Assembly (NCBI GenBank): GCA_021786265.1
Contig: JAJYNP010000005.1
Span: 100,650-164,649 of the forward strand
Source: Chloroflexota bacterium
GTDB lineage: Bacteria; Chloroflexota; Limnocylindria; Limnocylindrales; CSP1-4
Direction of reading: 5' to 3'
DNA: 64,000 bases
Shown: positions 26,377 to 35,449 of the stretch, piece after piece
Numbering within the stretch: position 1 is the first letter of the stretch
Layout of the letters: each line of letters starts with the position of its first letter
Position numbers and translations under genes: made by a program
The notes under the pieces: model-generated
Seen by the model: only the letters and a program-made list of their open reading frames with translations
The model's database searches: none
What the model was told of the DNA's origin: nothing

Positions 26377-27432
26377 ATGGGCCTGCCAGCGCGTCCCTGG
26401 GCCGGCGTCGCGTCGGTCCTGGGCCTTGCCGCTCTTGTGCTGCTCGGCTGCGGCTCCCTCCCTGCCCCCAGCGGCGCGGCCAGCGCGTCACCGGTGGCCA
26501 GGCCGACGGCCGGGGCCGCCGCGAGCGCGGCGGTGGATCAGGACGGCAACGCCACACCGCCCAGCCCGGGCGAGGTCCTTCCCGCTCCCGCGCCGACGAC
26601 CCGTTCCGCTGTGGCTGGCGGTGGTCGGCTGCCCGGCGAACCCGACCCCCGCCTCACCCCAGGGGCGTTCAACCCGGCCGTTACGCAGGCCTCGATCGGC
26701 TCCACGATCTGCGTCTCAGGCTGGACGGCCACCGTGCGTCCGCCGCCCAGCTACACGTCCGCCCTCAAGGTCCAGCAGATCGGCGAGTACGGCTATACAA
26801 CCACGTCGACGGCCGTCTACGAAGAGGACCACCTCATCCCGCTCGAGCTCGGGGGCGCCCCGAGCGACCCGCGCAACCTCTGGCCGGAGCCGTACTCCGT
26901 CAACCTCGCCGACGGCACGCCGGTCGGGGCGCGGGTCAAGGACGCCTACGAAACGCTGCTCAGGCAAGCGGTCTGCGCGGGGACGATCAGCCTGGCGGCG
27001 GCGCGCGCTCGCATCGGCGACCAGTGGGTCCACTCCTACCTCGGCATCCCCATGGCCTCCACTCCCACGCCCACGCCCGCAACGCTCTCGGCAGCCCCAG
27101 GGGCGCGGGCCACGCCGCGGCCCACGATAGCCGCCGGTCGCCTCAGCGTGACCCTGACCGCGGTGCCAATCTCCGTGCCCGCCGGCTCGAGCGCGACCGT
27201 CGCCGCCCGTTCTCTCCCCGCCGCCGTCTGCACGATCACCCTCACACTGCCGTCGGGGCGGATCTCCACGGTCGCCGCGCTGCTCCAGTCGCACTCCGCA
27301 GACGCCAGCGGCGCCGTCTCCTGGACCTGGACGATCGCCGCCAACACGAAGCCCGGGACCGCGACGGTGACCGTGCACTGCGAAGCGAACGGAGCCTCGG
27401 CGACGGCGTCCCATCCGTTCGCCATCACCTGA
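26377..27432 (+). CDS. Lipoprotein with HNH-like EDHLIPLELGG motif and C-terminal beta domain
   Basis: A 351-residue protein. The N-terminus (GVASVLGLAALVLLGCGS) is a lipoprotein signal with the modified cysteine at C25. A 60-residue alanine/proline-rich spacer follows. Residues about 95-210 hold the core: TSTAVYEEDHLIPLELGGAP then SDPRNLWPEPY. The D-H pair at 151-152 and the asparagine in NLW resemble an HNH/beta-beta-alpha metal nuclease core, a form seen in secreted proteins of high-GC bacteria. The C-terminal 100 residues (LSVTLTAVPISVPAGSSATV... TVTVHCEANG) are an Ig-like beta domain. It could be an extracellular nuclease; the activity is inferred. Confidence 0.7.
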   Translation: MGLPARPWAGVASVLGLAALVLLGCGSLPAPSGAASASPVARPTAGAAASAAVDQDGNATPPSPGEVLPAPAPTTRSAVAGGGRLPGEPDPRLTPGAFNPAVTQASIGSTICVSGWTATVRPPPSYTSALKVQQIGEYGYTTTSTAVYEEDHLIPLELGGAPSDPRNLWPEPYSVNLADGTPVGARVKDAYETLLRQAVCAGTISLAAARARIGDQWVHSYLGIPMASTPTPTPATLSAAPGARATPRPTIAAGRLSVTLTAVPISVPAGSSATVAARSLPAAVCTITLTLPSGRISTVAALLQSHSADASGAVSWTWTIAANTKPGTATVTVHCEANGASATASHPFAIT

Positions 27433-27687
27433 GCGCCAGCCGCGGGGCCGCCCGGCAGCAGAGCCGATCAGGCGCTGGCCAGCCGGCAGAGCGGGGCGAT
27501 GCGTTCGTCCTCGACCCGCGTGCCGCCGGCACATCCCGGCGGGGGACACAGAGCCTCGCCGGCCGGCCGGAGCGGCGGCGGCGCGAGCGTGGCACCCGAG
27601 CGGCGCCAACACGACAGGGGGCCACGGTGCTGGCCGGACCTGCCTCGCAGGAGCGACTGAACAAGCAGCAGCGAACCGAGGTTGCCG

Positions 27688-28845
27688 CTACCCCCCGGTC
27701 GTGACCCGCTCAGGTTCCTGCAGCAGCCCCACCACGGTCGCCAGGAATGCCGCGGCGGGCGCCCCGTCCAGGACCCGATGGTCGAACGTCAGGCTGAGCA
27801 CCATGAGTGTGCGTACCGCGATAGCGCCGCCCACCACGGCGGGTCGCGGGCGGGCCCGGCCGAGCCCAAGGATGGCTGTCTGCGGTGGGTTCAACAACGG
27901 CGTGAAGGCATCGACGCCGTAGCCGCCGAGGTTGGTGACGCTGAAGATGCCGCCTTCGGTCTCCGCGGTTGCCAGCCGAGCCGTGCGCGCGCGCTCGGCC
28001 ACCTCGGCGATCTCGCGGCCGAGGGCCTCGAGGCTCTTGCTGTCGGCCGCGCGGACGACCGGCACGACCAGGCCGTCATCGAGCGCCACGGCGACGCCGA
28101 TGTCGATCTGGTCAGGAAGGATCAGGCCTTCCTCGGTCCAGCGGGCACCCACCCGCGGGTGCTCACGGATGGCGAGCGCGCAGGCCCGCACCGCCGCCTC
28201 CGTGTACGAGACGCGGCGACCCCACTCGACGGTGAGCCGCTCGAGGTGCTCACCGAGCGCGGTGACGTCGGCCTCTGCGGTGAGCGTGAGCTGCGCCGTC
28301 GAGGCCAGGCCCTGGTGGAGCCGTTCGGCGATCGTGCGGCGCATCGGCGTGATCGGTTCGACGCGACCCGCGCGCGCTGCTGCGGGCGCTCCGCCCGGAG
28401 CGGGCAGTCCGCTTGCGGTCGCGCGGATGTCGGACTCGACGATACGGCCGCCGGGACCCGTGCCCACCACGGTCGCGAGGTCCACGCCCAGCTCGCGCGC
28501 CAGCCGCTTCGCGGCGGGCGACGCGGGCCCGCCCGGTTCCGCCGCGACGGCTGCGGGCGCGGCGGCTTCTGCCGCGGCAGCAGGGGCAGCAGGGGCTTCC
28601 TCGCCGGCCGCAGCCTCGATGACCACGAGGACGGCGCCCTGGGCAACCACACCGCCGGGCGCGACGCGCAGCTCCCCGAGGCGGCCGGCGGCCGGCGCGT
28701 GAACCTCCGCGCTCATCTTCTCCACCTGGACCTCGGCGACCAGGTCGCCCTCGCGCACCGTCGCCCCGGGCTCGACGAACCAGGCGACCACGATCCCCTC
28801 CTCGGTCGTGTCTGACAGGTGGGGCATCAGGACCTGATGTGGCAT
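27688..28845 (-). CDS. 2-oxoacid dehydrogenase E2 component (dihydrolipoamide acyltransferase)
   Basis: A 385-residue E2. An N-terminal lipoyl domain covers 1-80 (lysine in AEVQVEKMSAEVHAP is the expected lipoylation site). An alanine/proline linker leads to a peripheral subunit-binding domain (SPAAKRLARELGVDLATVVG, then TGPGGRIVESDI). The catalytic domain ends with SLTFDHRVLDGAPAA, whose H and D are the active-site pair. The ATG at 28845 has a GGAGGAGG ribosome site. Co-directional with E1beta, E1alpha and lipoate ligase genes upstream, it completes an acetoin/pyruvate dehydrogenase-type complex; no E3 is nearby. The lipoyl lysine context VEKM differs from the usual ETDKA. Confidence 0.93.
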   Translation of the reverse strand: MPHQVLMPHLSDTTEEGIVVAWFVEPGATVREGDLVAEVQVEKMSAEVHAPAAGRLGELRVAPGGVVAQGAVLVVIEAAAGEEAPAAPAAAAEAAAPAAVAAEPGGPASPAAKRLARELGVDLATVVGTGPGGRIVESDIRATASGLPAPGGAPAAARAGRVEPITPMRRTIAERLHQGLASTAQLTLTAEADVTALGEHLERLTVEWGRRVSYTEAAVRACALAIREHPRVGARWTEEGLILPDQIDIGVAVALDDGLVVPVVRAADSKSLEALGREIAEVAERARTARLATAETEGGIFSVTNLGGYGVDAFTPLLNPPQTAILGLGRARPRPAVVGGAIAVRTLMVLSLTFDHRVLDGAPAAAFLATVVGLLQEPERVTTGG

Positions 28846-28956
28846 GTGTGCCTCCTCCGACCCGCGGCCCGGGCCTCTGCTGACGCCACAGGCCAGGCGA
28901 GACGGCGGGGGAGACCGGGGCGCAGGAGCTCCCCCGCCACCCGACACGGCCTCGGG

Positions 28957-29976
28957 CTAACCCTCGACCAACTGGCGTGCCGCGGCTGCGATCTTCTCGC
29001 GGTCGGGCAGGCAGAACTGCTCCAGAGGGCGGCTGAACGGGACCGGCACGTCCGGGTAGGCCAGGCGGGCCGGCGGTGCGTCAAGATGGTCGAAGGCGCC
29101 CTCGATGGCCGCCGTGATCACCTCGCCGCTCATGCCGAAGCTTCGGTAGTCCTCGTCGACCACCAGCAGCCGATGGGTCCGGCGCACCGACTCGACGATG
29201 GCCTCACGGTCGAGTGGAACGAGCGAGCGCAGGTCGAGCACCTCCGCTTCGATCCCCTCCTTCGCCAGGTCGCCGGCCGCGTCGAGCGCGCGATGGACCA
29301 TGAGCGACACCGTGACGATCGTCACGTCCCGGCCAGCGCGCTTCACGTCGGCCTTGCCGATCGGGACGGTGTAGGCCTCCTCGGGGACCTCGCCGGTGGC
29401 GCGCGGGTTTGGCGTCATCCAGCCGAGTCCCATGATCCCCTTGTGGAAGAAGTAGAGGACCGGGTTGTCGTCCCGGATCGCGGAGATCATCAGGCCCTTG
29501 GCGTCGTAGGGCGTCGAGGGGATGACAATCTTCATGCCGGGGAGATGGGCGAAGAGGCCGTAGAGCGTCTGGGAATGCTGGGCGGCGTCACCGTAGCCGC
29601 CGCCGATGGCGGTGGTGATGACGACGGGCACCTTGACGTTCCCGCCTGACTCGTAGTGGATCTTCGCCATGTGGTTGTAGATCTGGTCCATGCAGACGCC
29701 GAAGAAGTCGACGAACATCAGCTCGGCGATCGGCCGCATGCCGGAGATGGCGGCGCCGATGGCCGCCCCGATAAACGCCGTCTCCGAGATCGGCGTGTCC
29801 ATGATCCTCGTGGGCCCGAACTTCGCGAGCAGGCCCTCGGTCGCCCCAAAGATGCCTCCGTAGACCCCGACATCCTCGCCCATGACGAAGACGCTCGGGT
29901 CGCGCTCCATCTCCTGGGCGATCGCCTCCGAGATGGCCTTCGACGTCGTCAGCAGACGCCTGGTCTCGACAACCAT
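28957..29976 (-). CDS. 2-oxoacid dehydrogenase E1 beta subunit (acetoin/pyruvate dehydrogenase type)
   Basis: A 339-residue transketolase-like E1 beta. The N-terminal LTTSKAISEAIAQEMERDPS and VFVMGEDVGVYGGIFGATEG segments, the phosphate-handling region, VVITTAIGGGYGDAAQHSQT with the conserved HSQ, and the C-terminal VTVSLMVHRALDAAGDLAKE and DEDYRSFGMSGEVITAAIEG all follow acetoin/branched-chain-type E1 beta subunits. It supplies half the thiamine pyrophosphate site in an alpha2-beta2 E1. It lies 16 bases after the E1 alpha gene and about 110 bases before the E2 gene, so one operon is likely. Substrate (acetoin, pyruvate or a branched-chain oxoacid) is not settled by sequence. Confidence 0.93.
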   Translation of the reverse strand: MVVETRRLLTTSKAISEAIAQEMERDPSVFVMGEDVGVYGGIFGATEGLLAKFGPTRIMDTPISETAFIGAAIGAAISGMRPIAELMFVDFFGVCMDQIYNHMAKIHYESGGNVKVPVVITTAIGGGYGDAAQHSQTLYGLFAHLPGMKIVIPSTPYDAKGLMISAIRDDNPVLYFFHKGIMGLGWMTPNPRATGEVPEEAYTVPIGKADVKRAGRDVTIVTVSLMVHRALDAAGDLAKEGIEAEVLDLRSLVPLDREAIVESVRRTHRLLVVDEDYRSFGMSGEVITAAIEGAFDHLDAPPARLAYPDVPVPFSRPLEQFCLPDREKIAAAARQLVEG

Positions 29977-29992
29977 CGTGCGGCTCCTTCAG

Positions 29993-30976
29993 CTACGCGA
30001 ACACATGCAGGAGGGCCGCCTCGGGCACGGGGTACGGGCTCGAGCGGGCGAACTCGACCGCGCCGGCGACCTCGGCCCGCGCGAGCTCCCAGGCTCCCTC
30101 GACGTCGGCCTGCGTCATGGCCCCCGACTCGATCAGCTGGCGCTCGAAGCGTCGGATCGCGTCGCGCTGCGTGATGGCCTCCATCTCCTCCTTCGTGCGG
30201 TACAGCTGCGGGTCGCCCTCGAAGTGGCCGAGCAGCCGGTCGGTCTTGATCTCGATCAGCGAAGGCCCTCCGCCGCGGCGGGCCCGGGCGACCGCCTCGC
30301 CGGCCGCCTCGTACACGGCGACCGGGTCGTTGTCGGGGATGAGCACGCCAGGCATCCCGTAGGCGGAGGCCCGGTCGCTGTTGTTGGCTATCGCGGTCGC
30401 CCTGTCCTTCGGCACGCTGATGGCCCAGGCGTTGTCCTCGCAGACAAATACGACCCCCAGCTTCCACAGGGCCGCAAGGTTGAGCGATTCGTGGAAGGCG
30501 CCCTGGTTCGCGGCCCCCTCGCCGAAGAACGAGACGGCGATGTCGTCGCGTCCGAGCTTCTTGAAGGCCAGCGCGTGCCCGACCGCCGTGGGCATGCCCT
30601 CCGCGATGATCCCGCTGCAGCCGAAGTTGGTGGCGGGATCGAACAGGTGCATGTGACCGCCCTTGCCGTGCCCCAACCCGGTCTCCTTGCCGAAGATCTC
30701 CGCGGCAAGCCGCTTCATATCCATGCCGTGGGCGAGGGCGACGTGGTGCGGTCGGTGCGTCGCAGTGACGGCATCGGTGGGTCGAAGATGGGCACAGACG
30801 CCCGCGGCCACCGGCTCCTGCCCGGCGGCCAGGTGCATCTCCCCGGGAACGGGCCCGGCCGCGATGTCGAAGGCCGGCGTCTTGCCCTCGAAGTAGATCT
30901 TCTGGAGCGTCTCCTCGAAGACGCGGATGCGCACCATCTGGTGGTGCAGTGCACGGAGTGTCTCGTTGCTCGGCAT
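29993..30976 (-). CDS. 2-oxoacid dehydrogenase E1 alpha subunit (acetoin/pyruvate dehydrogenase type)
   Basis: A 327-residue thiamine pyrophosphate-dependent subunit. The diphosphate motif FFGEGAANQGAFHESLNLAA (GDG-like start to N) and HMHLFDPATNFGCSGIIAEG with the conserved H are present, as are ATHRPHHVALAHGMDMKRLA and GKETGLGHGKGGHMH. The enzyme decarboxylates the 2-oxo acid (or cleaves acetoin) and passes the product to the lipoyl group of E2. The short subunit length favours the AcoA/PdhA-type over branched-chain E1. It is the second gene of a lipoate ligase-E1alpha-E1beta-E2 cluster. It begins with ATG at 30976 (MPSNETLRALHHQMVRIR), 30 bases after the ligase stop. Confidence 0.93.
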   Translation of the reverse strand: MPSNETLRALHHQMVRIRVFEETLQKIYFEGKTPAFDIAAGPVPGEMHLAAGQEPVAAGVCAHLRPTDAVTATHRPHHVALAHGMDMKRLAAEIFGKETGLGHGKGGHMHLFDPATNFGCSGIIAEGMPTAVGHALAFKKLGRDDIAVSFFGEGAANQGAFHESLNLAALWKLGVVFVCEDNAWAISVPKDRATAIANNSDRASAYGMPGVLIPDNDPVAVYEAAGEAVARARRGGGPSLIEIKTDRLLGHFEGDPQLYRTKEEMEAITQRDAIRRFERQLIESGAMTQADVEGAWELARAEVAGAVEFARSSPYPVPEAALLHVFA

Positions 30977-31006
30977 CGTCTGTCCTCCGTCATGGCGGTG
31001 ATCCGG

Positions 31007-31858
31007 TCAGGAGCCGACTGGGTGCTCTGTCTCACCTCCCCTCGGGGTCTCCCCGGTGGCATGCCACGCGGGGTGCGCATAGCGCTGGACGAAGAGGCGG
31101 TCGGCCATCGTGCGCTCCTCGGTGGTCAGGCTCCCGGGCGCGGTGCGGCCGCCGGTGAACGCCGTTACGATCGCCGTCTCGATCGCCGCCGCGTCAGGCG
31201 GCAGGATCCCCTCAAGGGCGAGCGATGTGACCGGCGCGCGGCGGCTCCGGGTGCGCTGCCAGCGCGGGTCGTCGGGGGCGCCGGGTCCCGCAAGGACGCG
31301 CTCGAGCGCCCGGAGATCGGCGTCCACCAGGAGCGTCGCGTGGACCAGAACCGCTCGGGGGCCGAGCCACGCGGCAGCGCCGCTCACTTTGCGCTTCCCG
31401 ATCCAGATGCCGCGGTCGTTCGCCACGGCTGTCACCCCGATCCGGCGCATGGCTGCGACCAGGGGTTCGAGGACGGCGCCGTAGAGGCGCGGCAGCAGAC
31501 CGTGGCCGGGCCGAGCACGCACGAGTGGATGCTCGGGGTCGACCACGAGCGTGACGTTGAGGTTCCCCGGGTCGTGGTACACGGCCCCGCCGCCGGTGAA
31601 CCGGCGCAGGACCACCACGCCGAGATCGCGGCACGCACGCGCGTCAACCTCCGCCTCCGCGAGCTGCGAGCGCCCGAGCACGACCGAGCGGTCGCTGCGC
31701 CACAGGCGCAGGGTCGGTGAGCCGTCGGCACAGCGGGCGAGGGCTTCATCCCGCGCGAGGTTGACTCTCGGCTCACGCTGTCCGTCGTCGGGCAGGACGC
31801 GCCAGGGGACCCGCGCTGTCCGCCGCGTCTCACGATGGGGCTCCTTCGCGGCCGTCAT
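31007..31858 (-). CDS. lplA: Lipoate-protein ligase A-type enzyme
   Basis: A 283-residue protein of the biotin/lipoate ligase fold. Signature segments: NLARDEALARCADGSPTLRL, WRSDRSVVLGRSQLAEAEVD (RSD..V.iGr), VVLRRFTGGGAVYHDPGNLN (RR.tGGGAVyHD.GNl), and GIWIGKRKVSGAAAWLGPRA, carrying the K for lipoyl-AMP. It activates free lipoate with ATP and attaches it to lipoyl domains, here most likely the E2 encoded three genes downstream. The C-terminal accessory domain is short. The start is uncertain: ATG codons at 31864 and 31858, or GTG at 31933, are all in frame; the domain starts soon after 31858. A regulatory partner may be broken upstream. Confidence 0.88.
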   Translation of the reverse strand: MTAAKEPHRETRRTARVPWRVLPDDGQREPRVNLARDEALARCADGSPTLRLWRSDRSVVLGRSQLAEAEVDARACRDLGVVVLRRFTGGGAVYHDPGNLNVTLVVDPEHPLVRARPGHGLLPRLYGAVLEPLVAAMRRIGVTAVANDRGIWIGKRKVSGAAAWLGPRAVLVHATLLVDADLRALERVLAGPGAPDDPRWQRTRSRRAPVTSLALEGILPPDAAAIETAIVTAFTGGRTAPGSLTTEERTMADRLFVQRYAHPAWHATGETPRGGETEHPVGS

Positions 31859-31945
31859 ATGCATCGCCCGCGGCCAGAGATCGCGTCGAACCCCGCGTGC
31901 CGTCCCGCCGGCGAGCGGCAACGGTCCCAACACGACCGTCCGGGG

Positions 31946-32293
31946 TCACCGCGAGGCCCCCACCCGCGACCTCCCGCAGCAGCCCTGCCGCATCGAGGAT
32001 GTGCAGGCGCACACAGGGGCGAACGTGACGGGGACAGCACGACCGGCCGCAGCCGCGGGACCGTCCGAGCCGAGCGGCAGATACGCGCTGGCCAGCTCCT
32101 CAACGGCACGCTCCACGACCCGATAGGCCTCGGGCATGTAGTCGATCGTGGCGACGTTCGTGGCGCCCAGTCCGCGCAGGACTCGGGCCACGGTGTCGAC
32201 GCGCTCGTGGACATCGACCGTGCGGGCCAGGGACATCGAACGCCGCACATCCTGCGAGGCGGCCGGGTCCACGATGAGTCCGACGCTGACCAT
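31946..32293 (-). CDS. Hypothetical protein, possibly frameshifted at its 3' end
   Basis: From an ATG at 32293 the frame reads MVSVGLIVDPAASQDVRRSM, SLARTVDVHERVDTVARVLR and GLGATNVATIDYMPEAYRVV, a compact alpha/beta pattern, ending in cysteine/serine-rich residues at 31946. A neighbouring frame continues VRLHILDAAGLLREVAGGGL then AVTPDGRVG from about 32010, which looks like the natural C-terminus. A single-base change near 32005-32015 would join them. It is upstream of lplA on the same strand. Function not recognised. Confidence 0.35.
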   Translation of the reverse strand: MVSVGLIVDPAASQDVRRSMSLARTVDVHERVDTVARVLRGLGATNVATIDYMPEAYRVVERAVEELASAYLPLGSDGPAAAAGRAVPVTFAPVCACTSSMRQGCCGRSRVGASR

Positions 32294-32528
32294 CGCACCC
32301 TCGGGGGCCATTCCCCGAACGGATCGTTGGCGGCAGGCACCTGCCCGCCAGGCGTCCACGATCGGCCGGGCCACTTCCCCACGTGGTCCGAGTCCGAGGC
32401 TCGGGCCACGACCCTGCGCCGGTCGCGCAACAAACCCATCATACGCGCTCGCCTGCGTCCGAGGCAGCTGCTGGCCTCCGCACCATCAAGTGATGGCGTT
32501 GGGTCCCGGGAGTTGTCGCGCGCCGACC

Positions 32529-34148
32529 TCAGACCACTCCGTCGCCCAGGCGGTTGAGCAGGTTGGCGGTCATGACGGCGACCCGCCGGTCGAGCGGGGT
32601 CCGGAGGCCCGCGTATGAGCGAACACCGAAGCCATCGAGCGCCCAGGACCACTGGTAGGTACCGGCCGCGAACACGGTGGCACCGGAGGCGGCCCGGTAC
32701 ATGGTGGCCGTGTGGAGCGCGGGGATGGTCGGGTCCACGCAGTTCGGCTGCACCGGGCTGCGGGCGAGCAGGATGGTCAGTGGCGGCGCGTACTCGGGGA
32801 AGAACGTGTCGTATTCCTGTCCCACCAGGTTGGTCAGCCGATCGCCATCGTGGAGCCCGGTCCCGTCATAGAGCCAGTGGTCGGCCCGTTCCACGCGCCA
32901 GTCGGCCGGCCGCTCCACCACGTGCGCGTACATCTGGCCAATCAGCGTAGCCTCGGGCTCGCGCAGGGGTGCGGCGCGCCAGGGCACGCTCGTGAGGCGC
33001 GGGTCCGTTGCGGCGATCGGGTCGGCCGCCGCCGACTTGTAGCACACCACCCGGCGGGCCGTGCCCACGGCAGAGTCCTCGAAGCGGACCTGCTGGTACA
33101 GCTCGTTGGCCGAGAGGAAAAGGACACTGGTGCCCCCGGCGATGGCGCCCTCGAGCGCCTCGCGCATGCCGCGCGACCAGTACTCGTGGTGCCCCGCGAA
33201 GATCAGCAGGCGCCGGCCGGCCAGCAACTCCGGGTGCAGCACCAGGTCCACGTCGGCAATGTATTCGACGTCGCGCCGCTGGCGCTCCTGCCAGCGCACG
33301 AACTGGAGCTCCCAGAAGAAGAGGAGTCCGGCACCCTGCTGCAGCAGGTACGGCCGATCGAAGCTCACCGCCACCGCGCGGGTCGTGTCGAGCGGCATCG
33401 TGATCCCCGACGAGTTGTAGCCGTACAGGCTCTTGCCGCCCCAGCCGTTGTAGGCCTGCCAGGTTGTGGCGGCGTTCACGAACAGGACCGGGGCGGGGCC
33501 GTTGGGCTGCGCGGTCTCCGCGGCGGGCCGCACCACGAACGGCACGTAGCCGGCGTCCCCCTGTTCGGGTCGGAGGACCGCGAGGTACATCCCGCTCGTC
33601 CAGTCAGGGCCGGGCTGCAGCTCCAGCGAGGGCGCCCAGCCGGCCTCCACGAGGCCGGTGGCGGGATCCGGTGCCGGCCGCAGCAGCGCCCCGGGCCGGA
33701 GGTCGGCGTCGTGGCGCACGAGGCGGCCCCCGGCCCCGCCGTACCAGCCCAGGCGATACCAGTCGACGTCGACCCGCGGGGCGCCCGAGGCCACCTGGAG
33801 CGTGATCTGCTCCCCGGGACCCACCGAGGCGCGCGAGAGGTAGCCCTGCGCCGCCGCGTCGCCATAGGTGCCGGCAAACCAGGCGCCGGTGCCGGGGAGG
33901 GCGGACTCACGGGCGAGCGGGTAGTCGGCCCGGCGGGCCAGCACCGGCGGCGGCTCCGAGGGGTCGGGGATGGCTGCGGCGGGCGATGCGGGCGCCGGTG
34001 CCGGTGTGCGGGATGCCGCGGTGCCGGGCGTCGCGGCAGGCCGGACCGGGCGGGCCGCGGCGGGGGTGCAGGACGCGAGCGCCGACGTAGCGACCGCGGC
34101 GGCCCCGGTGCGAGCGACGTTCACGAGGAACTGGCGTCGAGTCAGCAC
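32529..34148 (-). CDS. Tat-exported lipoprotein of the N,N-dimethylformamidase beta-subunit-like family
   Basis: A 539-residue protein starting VLTRRQFLVNVARTGAAAVA: twin-arginine motif, then a lipobox-like ALASC at residues 23-27, so it is probably folded in the cytoplasm and anchored outside by lipid. An alanine/proline spacer leads to a large domain: FAGTYGDAAAQGYLSRASVG, VDWYRLGWYGGAGGRLV, PVLFVNAATTWQAYNGWGGK, and LIFAGHHEYWSRGMREALEG, the DMFase-like C-terminal domain with its histidine-rich loop. The first GTG at 34148 overlaps the Rrf2-like gene stop by seven bases. Natural substrate unknown; amidase activity is a family-level inference. Confidence 0.8.
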   Translation of the reverse strand: MLTRRQFLVNVARTGAAAVATSALASCTPAAARPVRPAATPGTAASRTPAPAPASPAAAIPDPSEPPPVLARRADYPLARESALPGTGAWFAGTYGDAAAQGYLSRASVGPGEQITLQVASGAPRVDVDWYRLGWYGGAGGRLVRHDADLRPGALLRPAPDPATGLVEAGWAPSLELQPGPDWTSGMYLAVLRPEQGDAGYVPFVVRPAAETAQPNGPAPVLFVNAATTWQAYNGWGGKSLYGYNSSGITMPLDTTRAVAVSFDRPYLLQQGAGLLFFWELQFVRWQERQRRDVEYIADVDLVLHPELLAGRRLLIFAGHHEYWSRGMREALEGAIAGGTSVLFLSANELYQQVRFEDSAVGTARRVVCYKSAAADPIAATDPRLTSVPWRAAPLREPEATLIGQMYAHVVERPADWRVERADHWLYDGTGLHDGDRLTNLVGQEYDTFFPEYAPPLTILLARSPVQPNCVDPTIPALHTATMYRAASGATVFAAGTYQWSWALDGFGVRSYAGLRTPLDRRVAVMTANLLNRLGDGVV

Positions 34149-34780
34149 GGGATGCGCTCGCCGTCGGTGGGCGGTACGGCGCCCGGCGCTGGAAGGTTCG
34201 GGCGGTCCGCCGGCAGATCGGCCGCCGGCGCGGGAGCGGGCAGGCCATCCTCGGGGTCCTCGACCACCCGGGCAGAGACGGTTGGGATCCCGGGCGCGGG
34301 GCCATTCGGCGCCGGCAGGGGCGCCGTCGACAAGTCGGGCGCGGGCGCGAGGTGGGGCGCGCCAGGGATCGGCCGTGCCCACGCACCCGTCCCGACCAGC
34401 ACGGTCGCGGCCAGCGCGTTGGAGGTCAGCTGCCGCGTCCAGGCGTGGTGCTGGCCGCACACCGGCGCGCTCCGCAGCGCGCCGCATGACGCGCCCGGAT
34501 GCAACACGCAATCGTCGATGGGCGTGGCGCCCTCGATCGCCTCGATTAGCTCCTGCAGGGTCGGCGGGGGCACCGGGTGCAGGAAGTGGACGACGTCGCT
34601 CGCGCCCTCCTCGCGGCGCACCCATCCGGCGTGCTGGAGCGGTCCAAGCACCTCAAGCAGCCGATCCGGTGGGGTGTCCATTGCGGACGCGAGCCGCTCG
34701 ACGGGTAGGCCCGACGCCGCGCCGGCGAGCGCGCGCAATGCGCCGAGGGCGAGCTGAACCTGGGGACTGACCGATGGCAC
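34142..34780 (-). CDS. Rrf2-type transcriptional regulator
   Basis: A 212-residue protein. The N-terminal 65 residues are a winged helix (SPQVQLALGALRALAGAASG, LPVERLASAMDTPPDRLLEV, LGPLQHAGWVRREEGAS). A cysteine cluster follows in Rrf2 style: DDCVLHPGASCGALRSAPVC, then GQHHAWTR. Rrf2 proteins such as IscR and NsrR use such cysteines for a [2Fe-2S] or [4Fe-4S] cluster. The C-terminal 70 residues are proline-rich and unusual for the family. The stop overlaps the start of the Tat lipoprotein gene by seven bases, so the regulator is made together with its likely target. The start is a GTG at 34780. Confidence 0.75.
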   Translation of the reverse strand: MPSVSPQVQLALGALRALAGAASGLPVERLASAMDTPPDRLLEVLGPLQHAGWVRREEGASDVVHFLHPVPPPTLQELIEAIEGATPIDDCVLHPGASCGALRSAPVCGQHHAWTRQLTSNALAATVLVGTGAWARPIPGAPHLAPAPDLSTAPLPAPNGPAPGIPTVSARVVEDPEDGLPAPAPAADLPADRPNLPAPGAVPPTDGERIPC

Positions 34781-34869
34781 GCGCCGCAGGATACGCGATG
34801 GGGCGACCGCGGGGCAGGTCCGAAGGACCCACGGCTGCGGCGGCAGGCCCGGCCCGACCACCTGCCGCC

Positions 34870-35165
34870 CGTGCCGGACCTGCCCGAACGCGGCGATGGC
34901 GGCGGCGAGCGGGAGGGCGAGCTGCGCCGCGGCCAGGGCCCGGTCGCGCGCGACCACAGCAGCGCCACGCCGACGGGGATGACGGCGAGGAGCGTGATGG
35001 GGCGGGCCAGAAACGCGAGCCCGTACGGGGCGCCCTGCACGAGCGGACGTCGGGAGCCGGCCCGGTCGAGCAGCGCGAGATCAGGAACAGGCACGCCTCG
35101 GCGTGCGCGAGGCGCGTGCGCGAGGTAGCAGAGGCTGCCCAGGACCGAGACGCTCAGCAGCGAGC
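34870..35165 (-). pseudogene. Remnant of a multi-pass membrane protein (glycosyltransferase-like)
   Basis: One frame reads LLSVSVLGSLCYLAHAP, ALLDRAGSRRPLVQGAPYGL and AFLARPITLLAVIPVGVALL. A neighbouring frame continues ARDRALAAAQLALPLAAAIA then AFGQVRHGRQ. The LAFLARPITLLAV pattern is typical of ArnT/PMT-type GT-C membrane enzymes. No intact frame spans it, and the ends merge into non-coding sequence. Broken gene. Confidence 0.4.
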
Positions 35166-35350
35166 GCCGGTCTGCCGCCCGATCACGGTCTCAGCGTCGG
35201 CGCCCCATTGCGACGACACAACCAGGTCGCGGGCGCTCACGGCGAGCCGGTCGAGGAGGTGCCACAGCACGGAGTGCCGTGGCTGGCCAGCCCCTACCGC
35301 GGACGCCCGCGACGCGGGCACGTGTCGGGTCGGAGGATATCCAACAGTAG

Positions 35351-35443
35351 CCACTTGACCGTCTTACACCAGGAGTGGTATCAACCAGCTACCATCATGC
35401 CCGCCGCAGTAGCCGAATCCAAGAGCCACTTGTGGCCAAGTGG
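35351..35443 (+). promoter_or_regulatory. Candidate MocR operator: CCACTTG half-site and an 18-base palindrome
   Basis: CCACTTGTGGCCAAGTGG at 35426-35443 has perfect 6-base arms (CCACTT/AAGTGG) around GTGGCC. The same CCACTTG word occurs at 35351-35357, 75 bases upstream. MocR/PdxR regulators bind direct or inverted repeats beside their own genes. The palindrome ends six bases before the chosen MocR ATG at 35450 and would overlap or follow the promoter, consistent with autorepression. An alternative start, a GTG at 35432, would lie inside it. Confidence 0.5.
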
Positions 35444-35449
35444 ATCGAA

